Translations under genes and position numbers: made by a program
The notes under the pieces: model-generated
Told to the model about the DNA's origin: nothing
Databases searched by the model: none
Seen by the model: only the letters and a program-made list of their open reading frames with translations
Part shown: positions 26,330-36,185 of the stretch, piece by piece
How positions within the stretch are numbered: the stretch's first letter is position 1
How the letters are laid out: the number at the start of each line of letters is the position of its first letter
Assembly: GCA_937886325.1 (NCBI GenBank)
Contig: CALABV010000174.1
Coordinates: 11,162-75,161 of the forward strand
Length of the DNA stretch: 64,000 bases
Direction of reading: 5' to 3'
Origin: an uncultured Geobacter sp.
GTDB lineage: Bacteria > Desulfobacterota > Desulfuromonadia > Geobacterales > Geobacteraceae

Positions 26330-26383
26330 GGGCGATCCTTGTGATCGCCCGAAACAAGGGCAAACACGAGGTTTGCCCCTGCA
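26326..26383. repeat. Palindromic repeat element between murG and murC
   Basis: The ends GTAGGGGC and GCCCCTGC are inverted repeats with one mismatch. Inside are two hairpins, GGGCGATC/GATCGCCC and GGGCAAAC/GTTTGCCC. Such two-hairpin intergenic elements are usually dispersed in several copies; only this copy was noticed in the window. It could also attenuate transcription between murG and murC. Confidence 0.7.
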
Positions 26384-26431
26384 GAAGCACATAAAGACAA
26401 CGCACCATTGTGCGCGGAAAAAGAAGGAAAC

Positions 26432-27808
26432 ATGTACGGAAGAATTTCGAAGATACATTTCGTGGGCATCGGCGGCATCGGCATGAGCGGCATCGCCGAG
26501 GTGCTTTTGAACCTGGGATACAAGGTCTCCGGGTCGGACCTGCGACGAACCGAGATTACAGACCGTCTGGCAGGTCTCGGCGGGGAGATTTTCTTTGGTC
26601 ATGCGCGGGAAAATATCTCCGGCGCGGATGTGGTGGTCATATCCAGCGCGGTGAAGGAAGACAACCCCGAGGTTCTGGAGGCCAAGGAGTTTCTGATCCC
26701 GGTAATTCCCCGGGCCGAGATGCTTGCCGAACTGATGAGGATGAAGTACGGCATCGCCATTGCCGGGACCCACGGTAAGACCACCACTACCTCAATGGTG
26801 GCGACCCTTCTCGGGCATGGGGGGATCGATCCCACCATCGTCATCGGTGGACGGCTCAACTCCATCGGCACCAATGCCCGGCTGGGCCAGGGGAAATTCC
26901 TCGTCGCCGAGGCGGACGAGTCGGACGGTTCATTTCTGAAGCTTTCGCCGACCATTGCCGTCGTAACGAATATCGACGCCGATCACCTGGATTTCTACAG
27001 CGGGATCAACGAGATCAAGGATACCTTCGTGGAGTTCATCAACAAGGTGCCGTTCTTCGGTCTCGCGGTCCTCTGTCTCGACAACGGCAATGTTGCCGAT
27101 ATCATCCCCCGGGTGAAGAAACGCTTCATCACCTACGGACTGAGCGCCCAGGCCGATTTCCGCGCCCTCGACGTCAGGCTTGAGGGTTTTACCACCTCGT
27201 TTGTCGTACAGTACCGCGGAGACCGCCTCGGCGAGATCTCCTTCCGCCTGCCCGGCGCCCATAACGTGCTGAACGCCCTGGCCGCCGTCGCGGTGGCCAT
27301 GGAATTGGATGTCCCCTTTTCCCTGATTCAGGAGGGCTTTCGGGAGTTCGGCGGGGTCGGGCGGCGCTTCCAGGTCAAGGGCGACGTGGGCGGCATCATG
27401 GTGGTGGACGACTACGGTCATCATCCCGCCGAGATACGGGCAACCCTGGCCGCGGCCAAGGGGGGGTGGGACCGGCGCCTGGTGGTGGTCTTCCAGCCCC
27501 ATCGCTTTACCAGGACAAAAGAGCTGTTCGAGGACTTTGTCAAGGCCTTCTACGATGCCGATGTCCTGATACTGACCGACATCTACCCTGCCGGCGAGCA
27601 ACCCATCGAAGGGGTCACCTCAGAGGCGCTTGCGAAAAGCATCCGCCGGCACGGACAGAAAGACGTCACCCACATCGCGGCAAGGGAAGAGATTGTGGAA
27701 CACCTGCTGCGGATACTGAAACCGGACGACATCGTGCTGACCCTCGGGGCGGGCAACATCTGGCAGACAGGGGAAGCCCTGCTCCAGAGCCTCGGGAAAG
27801 ATCTTTGA
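26432..27808 (+). CDS. murC: UDP-MurNAc L-alanine ligase MurC
   Basis: 458 residues from the ATG at 26432 (GAAGGAAA upstream); an in-frame GTG at 26408 is less likely. N-terminal [21 protein letters not shown] site [36 protein letters not shown], and the C-terminal [15 protein letters not shown] with [10 protein letters not shown]. It adds L-Ala to UDP-MurNAc, the first ligation of the pathway. Its stop overlaps murB. Confidence 0.97.
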   Translation: MYGRISKIHFVGIGGIGMSGIAEVLLNLGYKVSGSDLRRTEITDRLAGLGGEIFFGHARENISGADVVVISSAVKEDNPEVLEAKEFLIPVIPRAEMLAELMRMKYGIAIAGTHGKTTTTSMVATLLGHGGIDPTIVIGGRLNSIGTNARLGQGKFLVAEADESDGSFLKLSPTIAVVTNIDADHLDFYSGINEIKDTFVEFINKVPFFGLAVLCLDNGNVADIIPRVKKRFITYGLSAQADFRALDVRLEGFTTSFVVQYRGDRLGEISFRLPGAHNVLNALAAVAVAMELDVPFSLIQEGFREFGGVGRRFQVKGDVGGIMVVDDYGHHPAEIRATLAAAKGGWDRRLVVVFQPHRFTRTKELFEDFVKAFYDADVLILTDIYPAGEQPIEGVTSEALAKSIRRHGQKDVTHIAAREEIVEHLLRILKPDDIVLTLGAGNIWQTGEALLQSLGKDL

Positions 27809-28707
27809 AAAAAGTTTTTGCCGACCTGATCCGGGAGAGAGTACGGGGAAGGGTCCTTCGCGACGAACTCCTTGCTCCCCATACCTCGCTCAGGGTGGGC
27901 GGCCCGGCTGACTGGTTCATCTCTCCCGCGGATCTCGAAGACCTCCGGAAGTTGCTGGAGCTTCTCGCCGACCATGGGATGCCGTACCTGGTCATCGGCG
28001 GAGGCTACAACCTTCTGGTGCGGGACAGGGGCTTCCGCGGCGCGGTGATTTCACTTGAGATGTTCGACCGTCTGGAGCTTTCGGAGGACGGCCTGATCCA
28101 TGCCGCGGCCGGTATCGCCAATCGAGCGCTTGTTGATTTCGCCCTGGAAAAGGAGCGTTCCGGCCTTGAGTTTCTCGTTGGGATACCGGGGAGGGTCGGC
28201 GGTGCCCTGGCCATGAATGCGGGAGCCGGGGGGCAGTCGATAACCGGCCCTCTGGACACTCTCATTACCTTGAAGGGCGGCGATATCACCACAGCGGGAA
28301 AGGGGAGCCTGACCTACGGGTATCGCTGCCTGCGTCTTGCCCCCGGTGAGGTCATCCTTGAGGCGGTCTTTCGATTGGAAAAAGGGCGACGGGAAGAGAT
28401 CGGGAGGCGCATGGATGACTTCCTGGCCCACCGGCGGGCTGCACAGCAGGTGGGATACCCCAACGCGGGATCGTTTTTCAAGAATACTCCGTCAGGACCG
28501 GCGTGGCGTTTCATCGAGGCGGCCGGATTGCGGGGCTGCCGGGTGGGCGGCGCCCAGGTTTCGGAGGTCCACGCGAATTTCCTGGTGAACCGGGGCGGTG
28601 CGACAGCCGCCGACTTTCTCTCCCTGGCTGCCCGCATCAAGGAAAAGGTCAGGGAAGACAGCGGGGTTGAACTGGAGGAAGAGGTCAGGATAGTAGGAGA
28701 AGGATAG
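27805..28707 (+). CDS. murB: UDP-N-acetylenolpyruvoylglucosamine reductase MurB
   Basis: 300 residues from TTG 27805, which overlaps the murC TGA and has GGGAAAG upstream; this gives the usual family length. FAD-binding landmarks are [17 protein letters not shown] [26 protein letters not shown] and [16 protein letters not shown]. The catalytic serine lies in [10 protein letters not shown] and the C-terminal Glu region in [12 protein letters not shown]. It reduces UDP-GlcNAc-enolpyruvate to UDP-MurNAc using NADPH. Confidence 0.95.
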   Translation: MKKVFADLIRERVRGRVLRDELLAPHTSLRVGGPADWFISPADLEDLRKLLELLADHGMPYLVIGGGYNLLVRDRGFRGAVISLEMFDRLELSEDGLIHAAAGIANRALVDFALEKERSGLEFLVGIPGRVGGALAMNAGAGGQSITGPLDTLITLKGGDITTAGKGSLTYGYRCLRLAPGEVILEAVFRLEKGRREEIGRRMDDFLAHRRAAQQVGYPNAGSFFKNTPSGPAWRFIEAAGLRGCRVGGAQVSEVHANFLVNRGGATAADFLSLAARIKEKVREDSGVELEEEVRIVGEG

Positions 28708-28754
28708 AAAAGAGCTGCTTTTCGCGTCACGCGGAAGGAAACGGATAGAAACTG

Positions 28755-29690
28755 ATGACGACACGACAGGAACTGAAATCGAAGAAGATAGGGGTGCTGT
28801 GCGGCGGCCTTTCGGCGGAGCGGGACGTCTCCCTCAAGAGCGGCGCCGCGGTGCATGAGAACCTCGTTTCCATGGGGTATGACGCCCTGCTCATGGATGT
28901 TGACAGGAACCTGCCGCGCTCCCTTGCCGATACCGGCATTCAACTGGCGTTCATCGCCCTCCACGGCCGCTACGGCGAGGACGGCGCCGTGCAGGGTCTG
29001 CTGGAACTGATGGGAATTCCCTACACCGGCTCCGGCGTCCTGGCAAGCGCCCTCGCCATGAACAAGATCTACGCCAAGGCCGCCTTCCAGGCTGCCGGGC
29101 TGAAGATCGCCCCGTACCGCGTACTGACCGCGGGCGAAACACTCGATCCGTCCTCTCTCGGGTTCCCATTCCCGGTGGTGGTGAAACCATCCCAGGAAGG
29201 ATCTTCGGTGGGCGTCAGTATCGTAAAAGATTCCGGAGAGAGTGATGCTGCCCTGGAGTGTGCGTTCCGCTATGACCGGGAGGTCCTCGTGGAACAGTTC
29301 ATCGCCGCCCGTGAGATCCAGGTGGGGATTCTCGACGACCGGGCAATCGGCGCCATCGAGATCGTTCCCCGCAACGAGTTCTATGATTTCGAGGCCAAGT
29401 ACACGCCGGGCATGGCGGATCACATCTTTCCCGCGCCGCTTCCCGAAGGATTGTACCGGAAGGCGCTGGAAATCGGCGCCCGGGCGCACAAGGCCCTTGG
29501 GTGCTGCTGCTACAGCAGGGTCGATCTGCTCGTGACGCCCGGCGAGGAGTGTTATGTTCTGGAGGTCAATACCCTGCCGGGGATGACCGCGCTCAGTCTC
29601 TTCCCCGAGATTGCCAACGGGGTCGGCATTCCCTTCGGGGAACTGCTGGAACGTATTCTTCTTTCAGCCTCACTGAAGATTCACGGGTAG
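28755..29690 (+). CDS. ddl: D-alanine--D-alanine ligase
   Basis: 311 residues of the ATP-grasp family: [72 protein letters not shown] and [11 protein letters not shown]. The Tyr in EAKY and the ordinary Lys/Tyr context point to a D-Ala-D-Ala enzyme, not a D-lactate (vancomycin-resistance) type. It supplies the dipeptide used by MurF. It follows murB after 47 bases. Confidence 0.95.
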   Translation: MTTRQELKSKKIGVLCGGLSAERDVSLKSGAAVHENLVSMGYDALLMDVDRNLPRSLADTGIQLAFIALHGRYGEDGAVQGLLELMGIPYTGSGVLASALAMNKIYAKAAFQAAGLKIAPYRVLTAGETLDPSSLGFPFPVVVKPSQEGSSVGVSIVKDSGESDAALECAFRYDREVLVEQFIAAREIQVGILDDRAIGAIEIVPRNEFYDFEAKYTPGMADHIFPAPLPEGLYRKALEIGARAHKALGCCCYSRVDLLVTPGEECYVLEVNTLPGMTALSLFPEIANGVGIPFGELLERILLSASLKIHG

Positions 29691-29720
29691 GACCGGACTC
29701 TTACGAAACCACGGTGTGCC

Positions 29721-30551
29721 ATGCGCGACCTGCACCATAAAAAAATGCCGCCTCAGCGGAACAAAAACCGCCAGAAACGGGAACGGAAGCCCCGCAAGCC
29801 GATCCAGTTTCGCAGGTTTCTGCGCAAGACGGCCCGCGTGTGCGTCGGGTTCCTTCTGGTAACCGTCCTATGGGTGGTCTGTGCCGAGGTCTATGAGATC
29901 GTCACCACGGCGACCCCGTTCCGGCTGGAACGGATCGAAATCTCGCGCACGAAACGGCTGAGCAGGGATGAGATCATCGCTCTGGCCGGGGTCAAACTCG
30001 GTGATCCCCTGCTCAGACTCGACCTGCGGCGCATGGCGGATCACATGGAGAAGAACCCCTGGATCGAAACTCTCAAGATCCGCCGCCGCCTTCCCGCGGC
30101 TCTGTCCATCGAGGTCTCGGAGCGTGAACCGGTTGCCGTGGTGAATATGGGGTATCTCTACTACCTGGACACCAAGGCGGAGATCTTCAAGCCCCTCACC
30201 GAAGGGGATCGGCTTGATTTTCCCGTTGTGACCGGAATTACCGGGGAGGACCTTGCAAAAGACCCTGAAGGTTCGAAGGATATGCTGCGGTCCGCACTGG
30301 GAATCATGGATCTGCTCAGGGCGGGAACGGTTTTCCGTCTCGAAGATGTATCGGAGATCCATCTTGACAAGGGGTACGGGATCACCCTGTTCACCGCCAA
30401 GGGAGGGATCCCGGTGAAACTGGGAATCGATGACTATAGCGGAAAGCTGGCCCGTTTTTCCCGTATTTACCAAGACCTGACGGCACAGATTGCATCGCTC
30501 GAGTATATTGACCTTAACTATTCGGATAAGATTGTGGTAAAAAAGGTGTGA
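29721..30551 (+). CDS. ftsQ: Cell division protein FtsQ
   Basis: 276 residues: a very basic cytoplasmic N-terminus (about 40 residues), one membrane helix (VCVGFLLVTVLWVVCAEVYEIV), a POTRA domain (FRLERIEISRTKRLSRDEIIALAGVKLGDPLLRLDL ... PWIETLKIRRRLPAALSIEVSEREPVA) and the FtsQ beta domain ending LEYIDLNYSDKIVVKKV. It links FtsL/FtsB to the divisome. A second ATG at 29745 could be the true start; no strong ribosome site decides it. Confidence 0.93.
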   Translation: MRDLHHKKMPPQRNKNRQKRERKPRKPIQFRRFLRKTARVCVGFLLVTVLWVVCAEVYEIVTTATPFRLERIEISRTKRLSRDEIIALAGVKLGDPLLRLDLRRMADHMEKNPWIETLKIRRRLPAALSIEVSEREPVAVVNMGYLYYLDTKAEIFKPLTEGDRLDFPVVTGITGEDLAKDPEGSKDMLRSALGIMDLLRAGTVFRLEDVSEIHLDKGYGITLFTAKGGIPVKLGIDDYSGKLARFSRIYQDLTAQIASLEYIDLNYSDKIVVKKV

Positions 30552-30567
30552 TAGAGGAGGGGGGGCC

Positions 30568-31803
30568 ATGGCCAACAGAAGAGAAAACCTGATCGTGGGG
30601 CTCGATATCGGAACCACGAAAATATGCGCCATCGTCGGCAATGTGACCGAAGATGGGGTTGACATCGTCGGCATCGGCTCGAGCCCGTCCCGAGGTCTGC
30701 GAAAAGGCGTGGTCATCAACATAGAAACCACCGTTGCCTCTATCAAGAAGGCCATCGAGGAAGCCGAACTGATGGCCGGGTGCGAGATTAAGTCGGTGTA
30801 TGCCGGGATAGCGGGCGGTCATATCAGGGGATACAACTCCCAGGGCGTGATAGCCATCAAAAACCGCGAGGTCTCTCCCGACGACGTGCGCCGGGTAATC
30901 GACGCGGCAAAGGCCATAGCCATTCCCATGGACCGGGAGGTGATCCATATCCTCCCCCAGGAATTCATCATCGACGATCAGGACGGGATCCGCGAGCCGC
31001 TCGGGATGAGCGGGGTGCGCCTGGAGGCGCGGGTCCACATCGTTACCGGAGCGGTTGCCAGCGCTCAGAATATCATCAAGTCATGCAACCGGGCCGGCCT
31101 TGACGTGGCCGACATCGTCCTGGAACAGCTCGCCTCCTCCGAGGCGGTCATCTCCCCGGAGGAAAAGGAGATTGGCGTGGCGCTGGTGGATATCGGCGGC
31201 GGGACAACCGATATCGCCATCTTCGTGGACGGGGCCATCAAGCATACCTCGGTCCTGTCGCTTGGCGGGAGCCATCTGACCAACGACATCGCCGTGGGAC
31301 TGCGGACCCCCATGGCGGAGGCCGAAAAGATCAAGCAGAAATACGGCTGCTGCTTTTCGCCCATGGTGGGCAAAGACGAGACCATCGAGGTTCCCAGCGT
31401 CGGCGGGAGACAGCCGCGCATTCTCTCCCGCCAGTTGCTTGCGGAGATCCTGGAACCGCGCATGGAGGAGATCTATACCCTGGTCAACCGGGAGATTATC
31501 AAGTCGGGTTTCGAGGATCAGATAGCCTCCGGCGTTGTCATTACCGGGGGCACGTCGATTCTGGAAGGGATGCCGGAACTGGCCGAGCAGATATTCAACC
31601 TGCCGGTCCGTCGCGGCCTGCCCCAGAATATCGGCGGGCTGGTGGACGTGGTCAATTCGCCCGTCTACGCGACAGGAGTGGGGCTGGTGGTGTACGGCAG
31701 CAAGAATCAGGGAATCCGCGAGTTCCCGACAGTGCAGAATGATGACAACGTTTTCCGCAGGGTGACGCGACGGATGAAAGAATGGTTCGGTGAGTTTTTC
31801 TGA
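30568..31803 (+). CDS. ftsA: Cell division protein FtsA
   Basis: 411 residues of the actin/Hsp70 ATPase superfamily. NLIVGLDIGTTKICAIVG is phosphate loop 1, the SHS2/1C domain follows (about residues 85-165), then LVDIGGGTTDIAIF and the adenosine motif VITGGTSILEGM. The C-terminal amphipathic helix (RVTRRMKEWFGEFF) would bind the membrane. It tethers FtsZ. GGAGGGGGG precedes the ATG. ftsZ follows after 50 bases. Confidence 0.96.
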   Translation: MANRRENLIVGLDIGTTKICAIVGNVTEDGVDIVGIGSSPSRGLRKGVVINIETTVASIKKAIEEAELMAGCEIKSVYAGIAGGHIRGYNSQGVIAIKNREVSPDDVRRVIDAAKAIAIPMDREVIHILPQEFIIDDQDGIREPLGMSGVRLEARVHIVTGAVASAQNIIKSCNRAGLDVADIVLEQLASSEAVISPEEKEIGVALVDIGGGTTDIAIFVDGAIKHTSVLSLGGSHLTNDIAVGLRTPMAEAEKIKQKYGCCFSPMVGKDETIEVPSVGGRQPRILSRQLLAEILEPRMEEIYTLVNREIIKSGFEDQIASGVVITGGTSILEGMPELAEQIFNLPVRRGLPQNIGGLVDVVNSPVYATGVGLVVYGSKNQGIREFPTVQNDDNVFRRVTRRMKEWFGEFF

Positions 31804-31853
31804 TTTCATGGTCCTGTACCAATGCGTAGTGTCTATCAATAAGGGGGTAGGGT

Positions 31854-33005
31854 ATGTTTGAGTTTGATGCGAGTATCGACCAGAGTGCGAAGATCAAGGT
31901 GATAGGTGTCGGCGGCGGGGGCGGCAATGCCGTCAACACCATGATCGACTGCGAATTGCAGGGGATAGATTTCATTGTCGCGAATACCGATGCCCAGGCG
32001 CTGCGCATGTCCAAGGCGCCCGTGAAGATCCAGTTGGGCGGCCAGCTTACCAAGGGACTCGGCGCGGGGGCGGACCCGTCCAAGGGAAAAGATGCGGCGG
32101 AAGAGAACCGGGAGCAACTTTCCGAGGTCCTCAGCGGCGCGGACATGGTTTTCATCGCCGCCGGTCTCGGTGGTGGGACCGGGACAGGCGCTGCGCCCAT
32201 CATCGCGGAAGTGGCCAAGGAGGTCGGCGCGCTGACCGTCGGTGTCGTGACTAAACCGTTTACCCGTGAAGGGAAGCTGCGGCTGACCAAGGCGGAAAGC
32301 GGAGTGCGCGAGTTGAAGAAGCATGTGGACTCCCTGGTGATCATCCCCAATGACCGACTGCTGGGGCTGGCGGGGAAATCCATGTCGATCCTGGACGCGT
32401 TCAAGCCGTCCGACGACGTGCTTCGCCAGGCGGTTCAGGGCATCTCGGATCTCATCACCACTTCGGGCCTCATCAACGTGGACTTCGCGGACGTGAAGGC
32501 CATCATGAGCGAGAGAGGCATGGCAATGATGGGTATCGGTATCGCAAGCGGTGAGAACCGTGCCGTTGAGGCCGCGACCAAGGCCATATCGAGTCCTCTC
32601 CTGGAGGACATCGATATCTCCGGCGCCAAGGGCGTGCTCGTGAATATCACCGGCTCCTCCTCCATGACCATGGACGAGTTCGATGCCGCGAGCAAGGTAA
32701 TCCATGAAAAGGTCCACGAGGATGCGAACATCATCGTCGGTCTGGTCATCGATGAGAGCCTTGGTGAGCATGTGAAGATCACCGCCATTGCCACGGGTTT
32801 CGGCGATCGTTTCGACCTGGAAAAGTCGAAGCCGGAACTGAAGAGTGTTGCCGGTCCGCAGACCGACGATGATGTCAATCGTGATATACCGGCATTCAAG
32901 AGAATCGAGAGGCCGCAGCGGGACGTGCCGAAGCAGCGGGCTTTCTTTGTGGATGAAGAAGACCAGTACGACATCCCCACGTTCCTGCGGAAATCCGTAG
33001 ACTGA
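31854..33005 (+). CDS. ftsZ: Cell division GTPase FtsZ
   Basis: 383 residues: [17 protein letters not shown], the tubulin signature [17 protein letters not shown], the T7-loop region [12 protein letters not shown], then a variable linker of about 50 residues. The C-terminal conserved peptide YDIPTFLRK binds FtsA. It forms the Z-ring scaffold for division. Last gene of the dcw cluster, followed by a terminator. Confidence 0.98.
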   Translation: MFEFDASIDQSAKIKVIGVGGGGGNAVNTMIDCELQGIDFIVANTDAQALRMSKAPVKIQLGGQLTKGLGAGADPSKGKDAAEENREQLSEVLSGADMVFIAAGLGGGTGTGAAPIIAEVAKEVGALTVGVVTKPFTREGKLRLTKAESGVRELKKHVDSLVIIPNDRLLGLAGKSMSILDAFKPSDDVLRQAVQGISDLITTSGLINVDFADVKAIMSERGMAMMGIGIASGENRAVEAATKAISSPLLEDIDISGAKGVLVNITGSSSMTMDEFDAASKVIHEKVHEDANIIVGLVIDESLGEHVKITAIATGFGDRFDLEKSKPELKSVAGPQTDDDVNRDIPAFKRIERPQRDVPKQRAFFVDEEDQYDIPTFLRKSVD

Positions 33006-33023
33006 TTCATTCATAGACACTAC

Positions 33024-33057
33024 CGGACCGTTGAGGTCACGGCTTCGGTCCGTTTTT
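33024..33057 (+). terminator. Terminator of the dcw cluster
   Basis: CGGACCG (33024-33030) pairs with CGGTCCG (33046-33052), followed by five T. The next 210 bases hold no recognisable gene. Confidence 0.85.
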
Positions 33058-33268
33058 CAAGAGTTTTATTTCCCCGGTCTTCCGTCTTCCCCCCTCCGTG
33101 GAAGGCCGGGGCTTTTTTCTCCGTTTATTCCTTTTCTCCGGATCGCGGCTGCTCGCTGTGGCCCGGTTAATGCGTTTCCGTTCATACTCCCGCCGTATTT
33201 TCTCCGAAAATTTTTTGTCAACGGTACACGGATCCGCCACACGTGCGTTTCTTACGGACAGAAGCTGC

Positions 33269-33296
33269 TTGCATGACCCCGGCTGTATGGTATACA
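33269..33296 (+). promoter_or_regulatory. Candidate promoter of the OmpA-like lipoprotein gene
   Basis: TTGCAT at 33269-33274 and TATACA at 33291-33296 with a 16-base spacer, about 80 bases before the ATG. Confidence 0.5.
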
Positions 33297-33375
33297 GTAG
33301 GGACGGCTTCCAGCGTAATCGTTGTGTGTCGCGGGCCTCGTAATCCAATGTCATACTCGAAAAGGAGAATGCACT

Positions 33376-34056
33376 ATGAAAAAACTGGTACTTGTAGCGG
33401 CTCTCTTTGCTCTAACCGTGTCAGGATGTGCGACCAAGGCTCAGACCGGCGCACTCGTGGGGACCGGTGTCGGCGCGGCGGTCGGTGCGGGGCTCGGCCA
33501 GGCTATCGGCCGCAACACCTCTGCGACGCTTATCGGCGCCGCCGCGGGAGCGGTCGCCGGCGGATTGGTCGGCACGGCCATCGGCAATTACATGGACAAG
33601 CAGGAAGCAGACATGCGGCAAGCGCTGGCGAACGCAGAAGCCGCCAGCATCCAGAGGGAGCGTCAGGTTCTGGATGAAGCGAGCAGGCGAGACGTGGACG
33701 TCCTCACGGTCACGTTCAAGTCCGACTACCTTTTCGCGGTAAACTCATCCAGCCTGTTGCCGGGCGCCTATGATGAAGTGAATCGAGTGGCACAGGTCCT
33801 CAACCAGTATCCGCAGACGACCATCGTCATTTCCGGCCATACCGACAGCACCGGTTCGGAGCAGTACAATCAGGCTCTTTCCGAGCGTCGCGCCAATGCC
33901 GTCAAGAATGCCCTCGTCGGCATGGGCGTGAATCCCGCCCGTATGACAACCATCGGATACGGCAAGAGCAGGCCGGTTGCAAGTAACGCGAGCGAGGCGG
34001 GACGTCAGCTGAACCGGCGCGTTGAGCTCCGCATTGTTCCCCAGCAACAGCAGTAG
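33376..34056 (+). CDS. OmpA-family lipoprotein with glycine-zipper segment
   Basis: 226 residues from the ATG at 33376 (AAAGGAG upstream). A lipoprotein signal ends at the lipobox LTVSGC (Cys about residue 19). Residues about 25-75 are a Gly/Ala-rich zipper (GALVGTGVGAAVGAGLGQAIG, GAAAGAVAGGLVGTAIG) likely to insert in the membrane. The last 120 residues are an OmpA peptidoglycan-binding domain with ISGHTDSTGSEQYNQALSERRANAV and LNRRVELRI. It is probably anchored in the outer membrane and bound to peptidoglycan, similar to YiaD/Pal-type proteins. Monocistronic. Confidence 0.9.
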   Translation: MKKLVLVAALFALTVSGCATKAQTGALVGTGVGAAVGAGLGQAIGRNTSATLIGAAAGAVAGGLVGTAIGNYMDKQEADMRQALANAEAASIQRERQVLDEASRRDVDVLTVTFKSDYLFAVNSSSLLPGAYDEVNRVAQVLNQYPQTTIVISGHTDSTGSEQYNQALSERRANAVKNALVGMGVNPARMTTIGYGKSRPVASNASEAGRQLNRRVELRIVPQQQQ

Positions 34057-34116
34057 CAGACGACAGTAGTGACTGTCAGCGACGGAAAAAACCGTAGTAT
34101 CCGGTTCCGCGCATAC

Positions 34117-34149
34117 GAGCCGGGGTTTTTCCAGGAAAAGCCCCGGCTC
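34117..34149 (+). terminator. Hairpin after the lipoprotein gene
   Basis: GAGCCGGGG (34117-34125) and CCCCGGCTC (34141-34149) form a perfect 9-bp GC-rich stem; the loop adds TTTT/AAAA pairing. The tail TTGCGTG is a poor T tract, so it may be a weak terminator. Bases 34150-34355 show no gene. Confidence 0.6.
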
Positions 34150-34355
34150 TTGCGTGTCATCGCCGATTGTCCAGATGTCAATGGTTCATATGACTTCCAA
34201 TCTTTCCCCGCTTCGTATCCTTGTTTCCCACATCCGCTGCCTTCACTTCACAGCTGCCTGATAAACAGGCGCCTCCACGGTCCTTGGGCTCTCTCGCGCC
34301 CGGCATGAATACGTTAAAAATGTTCTGATTTGCGCCGAATGCGACTTCCGTCATC

Positions 34356-34384
34356 TTGATTGGAAATGTATACTGATACATTAT
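34356..34384 (+). promoter_or_regulatory. Promoter with overlapping perfect palindrome, upstream of the kinase array
   Basis: TTGATT at 34356-34361, a 17-base spacer and CATTAT at 34379-34384. AATGTAT-ACTG-ATACATT (34365-34382) is a perfect inverted repeat covering the spacer and part of the -10, the usual position of a repressor operator. It is about 130 bases before the first kinase. Confidence 0.5.
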
Positions 34385-34513
34385 GCTATGCAATCTGGCC
34401 CTTAAACAGGGACGCGCGCGACAATTCATTCGCGCGGAGTTTTTCCCTTCGCGGTTCGGCAGAGTGATTCCTGTATGAATGAGACCTGGAATATCTGGAA
34501 AGGAGGGACGACT

Positions 34514-36163
34514 ATGCGCTACCTGTTCTCGGAACTTGTCAAGATAGAAGAACTCCAATCCCTTTGCGAGCGTTTTACGCGACTGACGGGGTTTGCAACC
34601 GCGATACTCGACATGGAGGGGAATGTGCTGGTGGCGAGCGGATGGCAGGAGGTCTGCACCCGCTTTCACCGTCTCGCTCCGGAAACTTCCCTGAAATGCC
34701 GGGAAAGCGATACGGTTCTGTCCACCCTGCTGGGGAAAGGGGATAAATACTCCCTATACCGATGCAGAAACGGCCTGATTGATGCCGCCGTGCCGATTTT
34801 CATCGGGGATACCCGGGTGGGGAGCCTGTATACGGGGCAGTTTCTCTTCGAGCCTCCCGATCTGGATTTTTTTCAACGTCAGGCGGTGCTCTACGGGTTT
34901 GACGAAGAATCGTACCTTACGGCCGTGAAAAAGGTTTCGGTCGTGACGGAAGAGCATGTGCGGCTCGCCATGGATTTTTTGTGCGAATTTGCCGGCATGG
35001 TAGGCGGGATGGGACTGGCGAACAGAAATCTTGCTCAGGCAAATGAAGAACTCTTGGAGCGCCGGGAGCGGCTTGAGCGCCTGGTGGAGGAGCGGACCGC
35101 AGAGTTGATGCTCAGGAATGAAGATCTTCGGCTGGATATCGTGGAACGGAAGCGGGTGGAAGATGCATTGCGGCTGTCCGAATTCTGCATTGACAAGGCG
35201 TCGATTACTATCATGCGAATCGGGCCCGATGGAAAGATTCTGTATGCCAATGAACAGGCCTGTCGCTCACTTGGGTATTCCCATGACGAACTCTGCGCGA
35301 TGTGCGTTTTTGATTTTGATCCCTGCTTCACTCCTTCGAGTTGGGCCGAGCACCGGCGGAAGCTGTACGCTTCAGGCTCCCGGACGATAGAGACCATGCA
35401 CCGTCGGAAGGATGGCACCGTATTCCCGGTTGAGGTCACGGTCAATTACCTGGAATTCCAGGGCGCCGGATTCACCGTTTCCTTTGCCAAGGATATTTCC
35501 GAACGCAAGCAGGCGGAGGAGAAGATCCTGATCTCCCTTCAGGAAAAGGAGGTGCTGCTCAAAGAGATTCACCATCGCGTAAAGAACAATCTTATGGTCG
35601 TTTCCAATCTTCTCGACCTCCAGTCGGAGCATATCGCCGATGATCGGATGCGGAGGTTCTTTCAGGAAAGCCAGGACAGGATCCGATCGATGGCGCTCAT
35701 CCATGAAAAGCTCTATCAGAAGCGCGACTATAGGTGCTTAGATTTCGGTGACTATCTCGACACGTTGAGCCATTACCTGCTGCACTGCTATGAAAAAGAG
35801 CCGGGGCTGATATCCTTGAGCGTTGAGGCGGAAACGGTGGCCATCGGCATCGATGAGGCGATTCCGTTCGGCCTGATTGTTAATGAGCTGCTTTCGAACG
35901 CATTGAAATACGCCTTCCCGCAGGGCAGGCAAGGCACCATAACGATTCGGTGCCTTGCGCGTGACGACGGCCGAATCTCGTTGATTGTCGCCGATGACGG
36001 CGTGGGCCTCCCTGCCGATCTGGATTTCAGAAACACCGAGACGCTCGGCCTGCAGCTGGTGCAGCTGCTTGTGCGGCAATTGCGGGGGATACTCGAGATA
36101 GAAAACGACGGCGGAGCTTCCTTCGCAATCACCTTCAGCCCCACGGCCATCAGTACTGACTGA
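34514..36163 (+). CDS. PocR-PAS sensor histidine kinase (HisKA_2 type), array gene 1
   Basis: 549 residues from the ATG at 34514, which has AAAGGAGGG upstream; an in-frame ATG at 34475 has none. Domains in order: a PocR ligand-sensing domain (about 5-165; GWQEVCTRFHRLAPETSLKCRESD, YRCRNGLIDAAVPIFIGDTRVGSLYTGQF), a coiled coil, one PAS domain (about 225-345), a HisKA_2 phosphoacceptor region (LLKEIHHRVKNN, H353/H354) and HATPase_c (NELLSNALKYAF, DDGVGLP, LGLQLV). No membrane helix, so it is cytoplasmic. PocR domains are proposed to bind small metabolites. The ligand and response regulator are unknown. Confidence 0.9.
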   Translation: MRYLFSELVKIEELQSLCERFTRLTGFATAILDMEGNVLVASGWQEVCTRFHRLAPETSLKCRESDTVLSTLLGKGDKYSLYRCRNGLIDAAVPIFIGDTRVGSLYTGQFLFEPPDLDFFQRQAVLYGFDEESYLTAVKKVSVVTEEHVRLAMDFLCEFAGMVGGMGLANRNLAQANEELLERRERLERLVEERTAELMLRNEDLRLDIVERKRVEDALRLSEFCIDKASITIMRIGPDGKILYANEQACRSLGYSHDELCAMCVFDFDPCFTPSSWAEHRRKLYASGSRTIETMHRRKDGTVFPVEVTVNYLEFQGAGFTVSFAKDISERKQAEEKILISLQEKEVLLKEIHHRVKNNLMVVSNLLDLQSEHIADDRMRRFFQESQDRIRSMALIHEKLYQKRDYRCLDFGDYLDTLSHYLLHCYEKEPGLISLSVEAETVAIGIDEAIPFGLIVNELLSNALKYAFPQGRQGTITIRCLARDDGRISLIVADDGVGLPADLDFRNTETLGLQLVQLLVRQLRGILEIENDGGASFAITFSPTAISTD

Positions 36164-36185
36164 CGGATTTTCGTGAAGAAATGAA

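Noticed and set aside
34178..34669. 163-codon minus-strand frame upstream of the first kinase
   Set aside because: It covers the promoter and the start of array gene 1 and has no ribosome site or domain.
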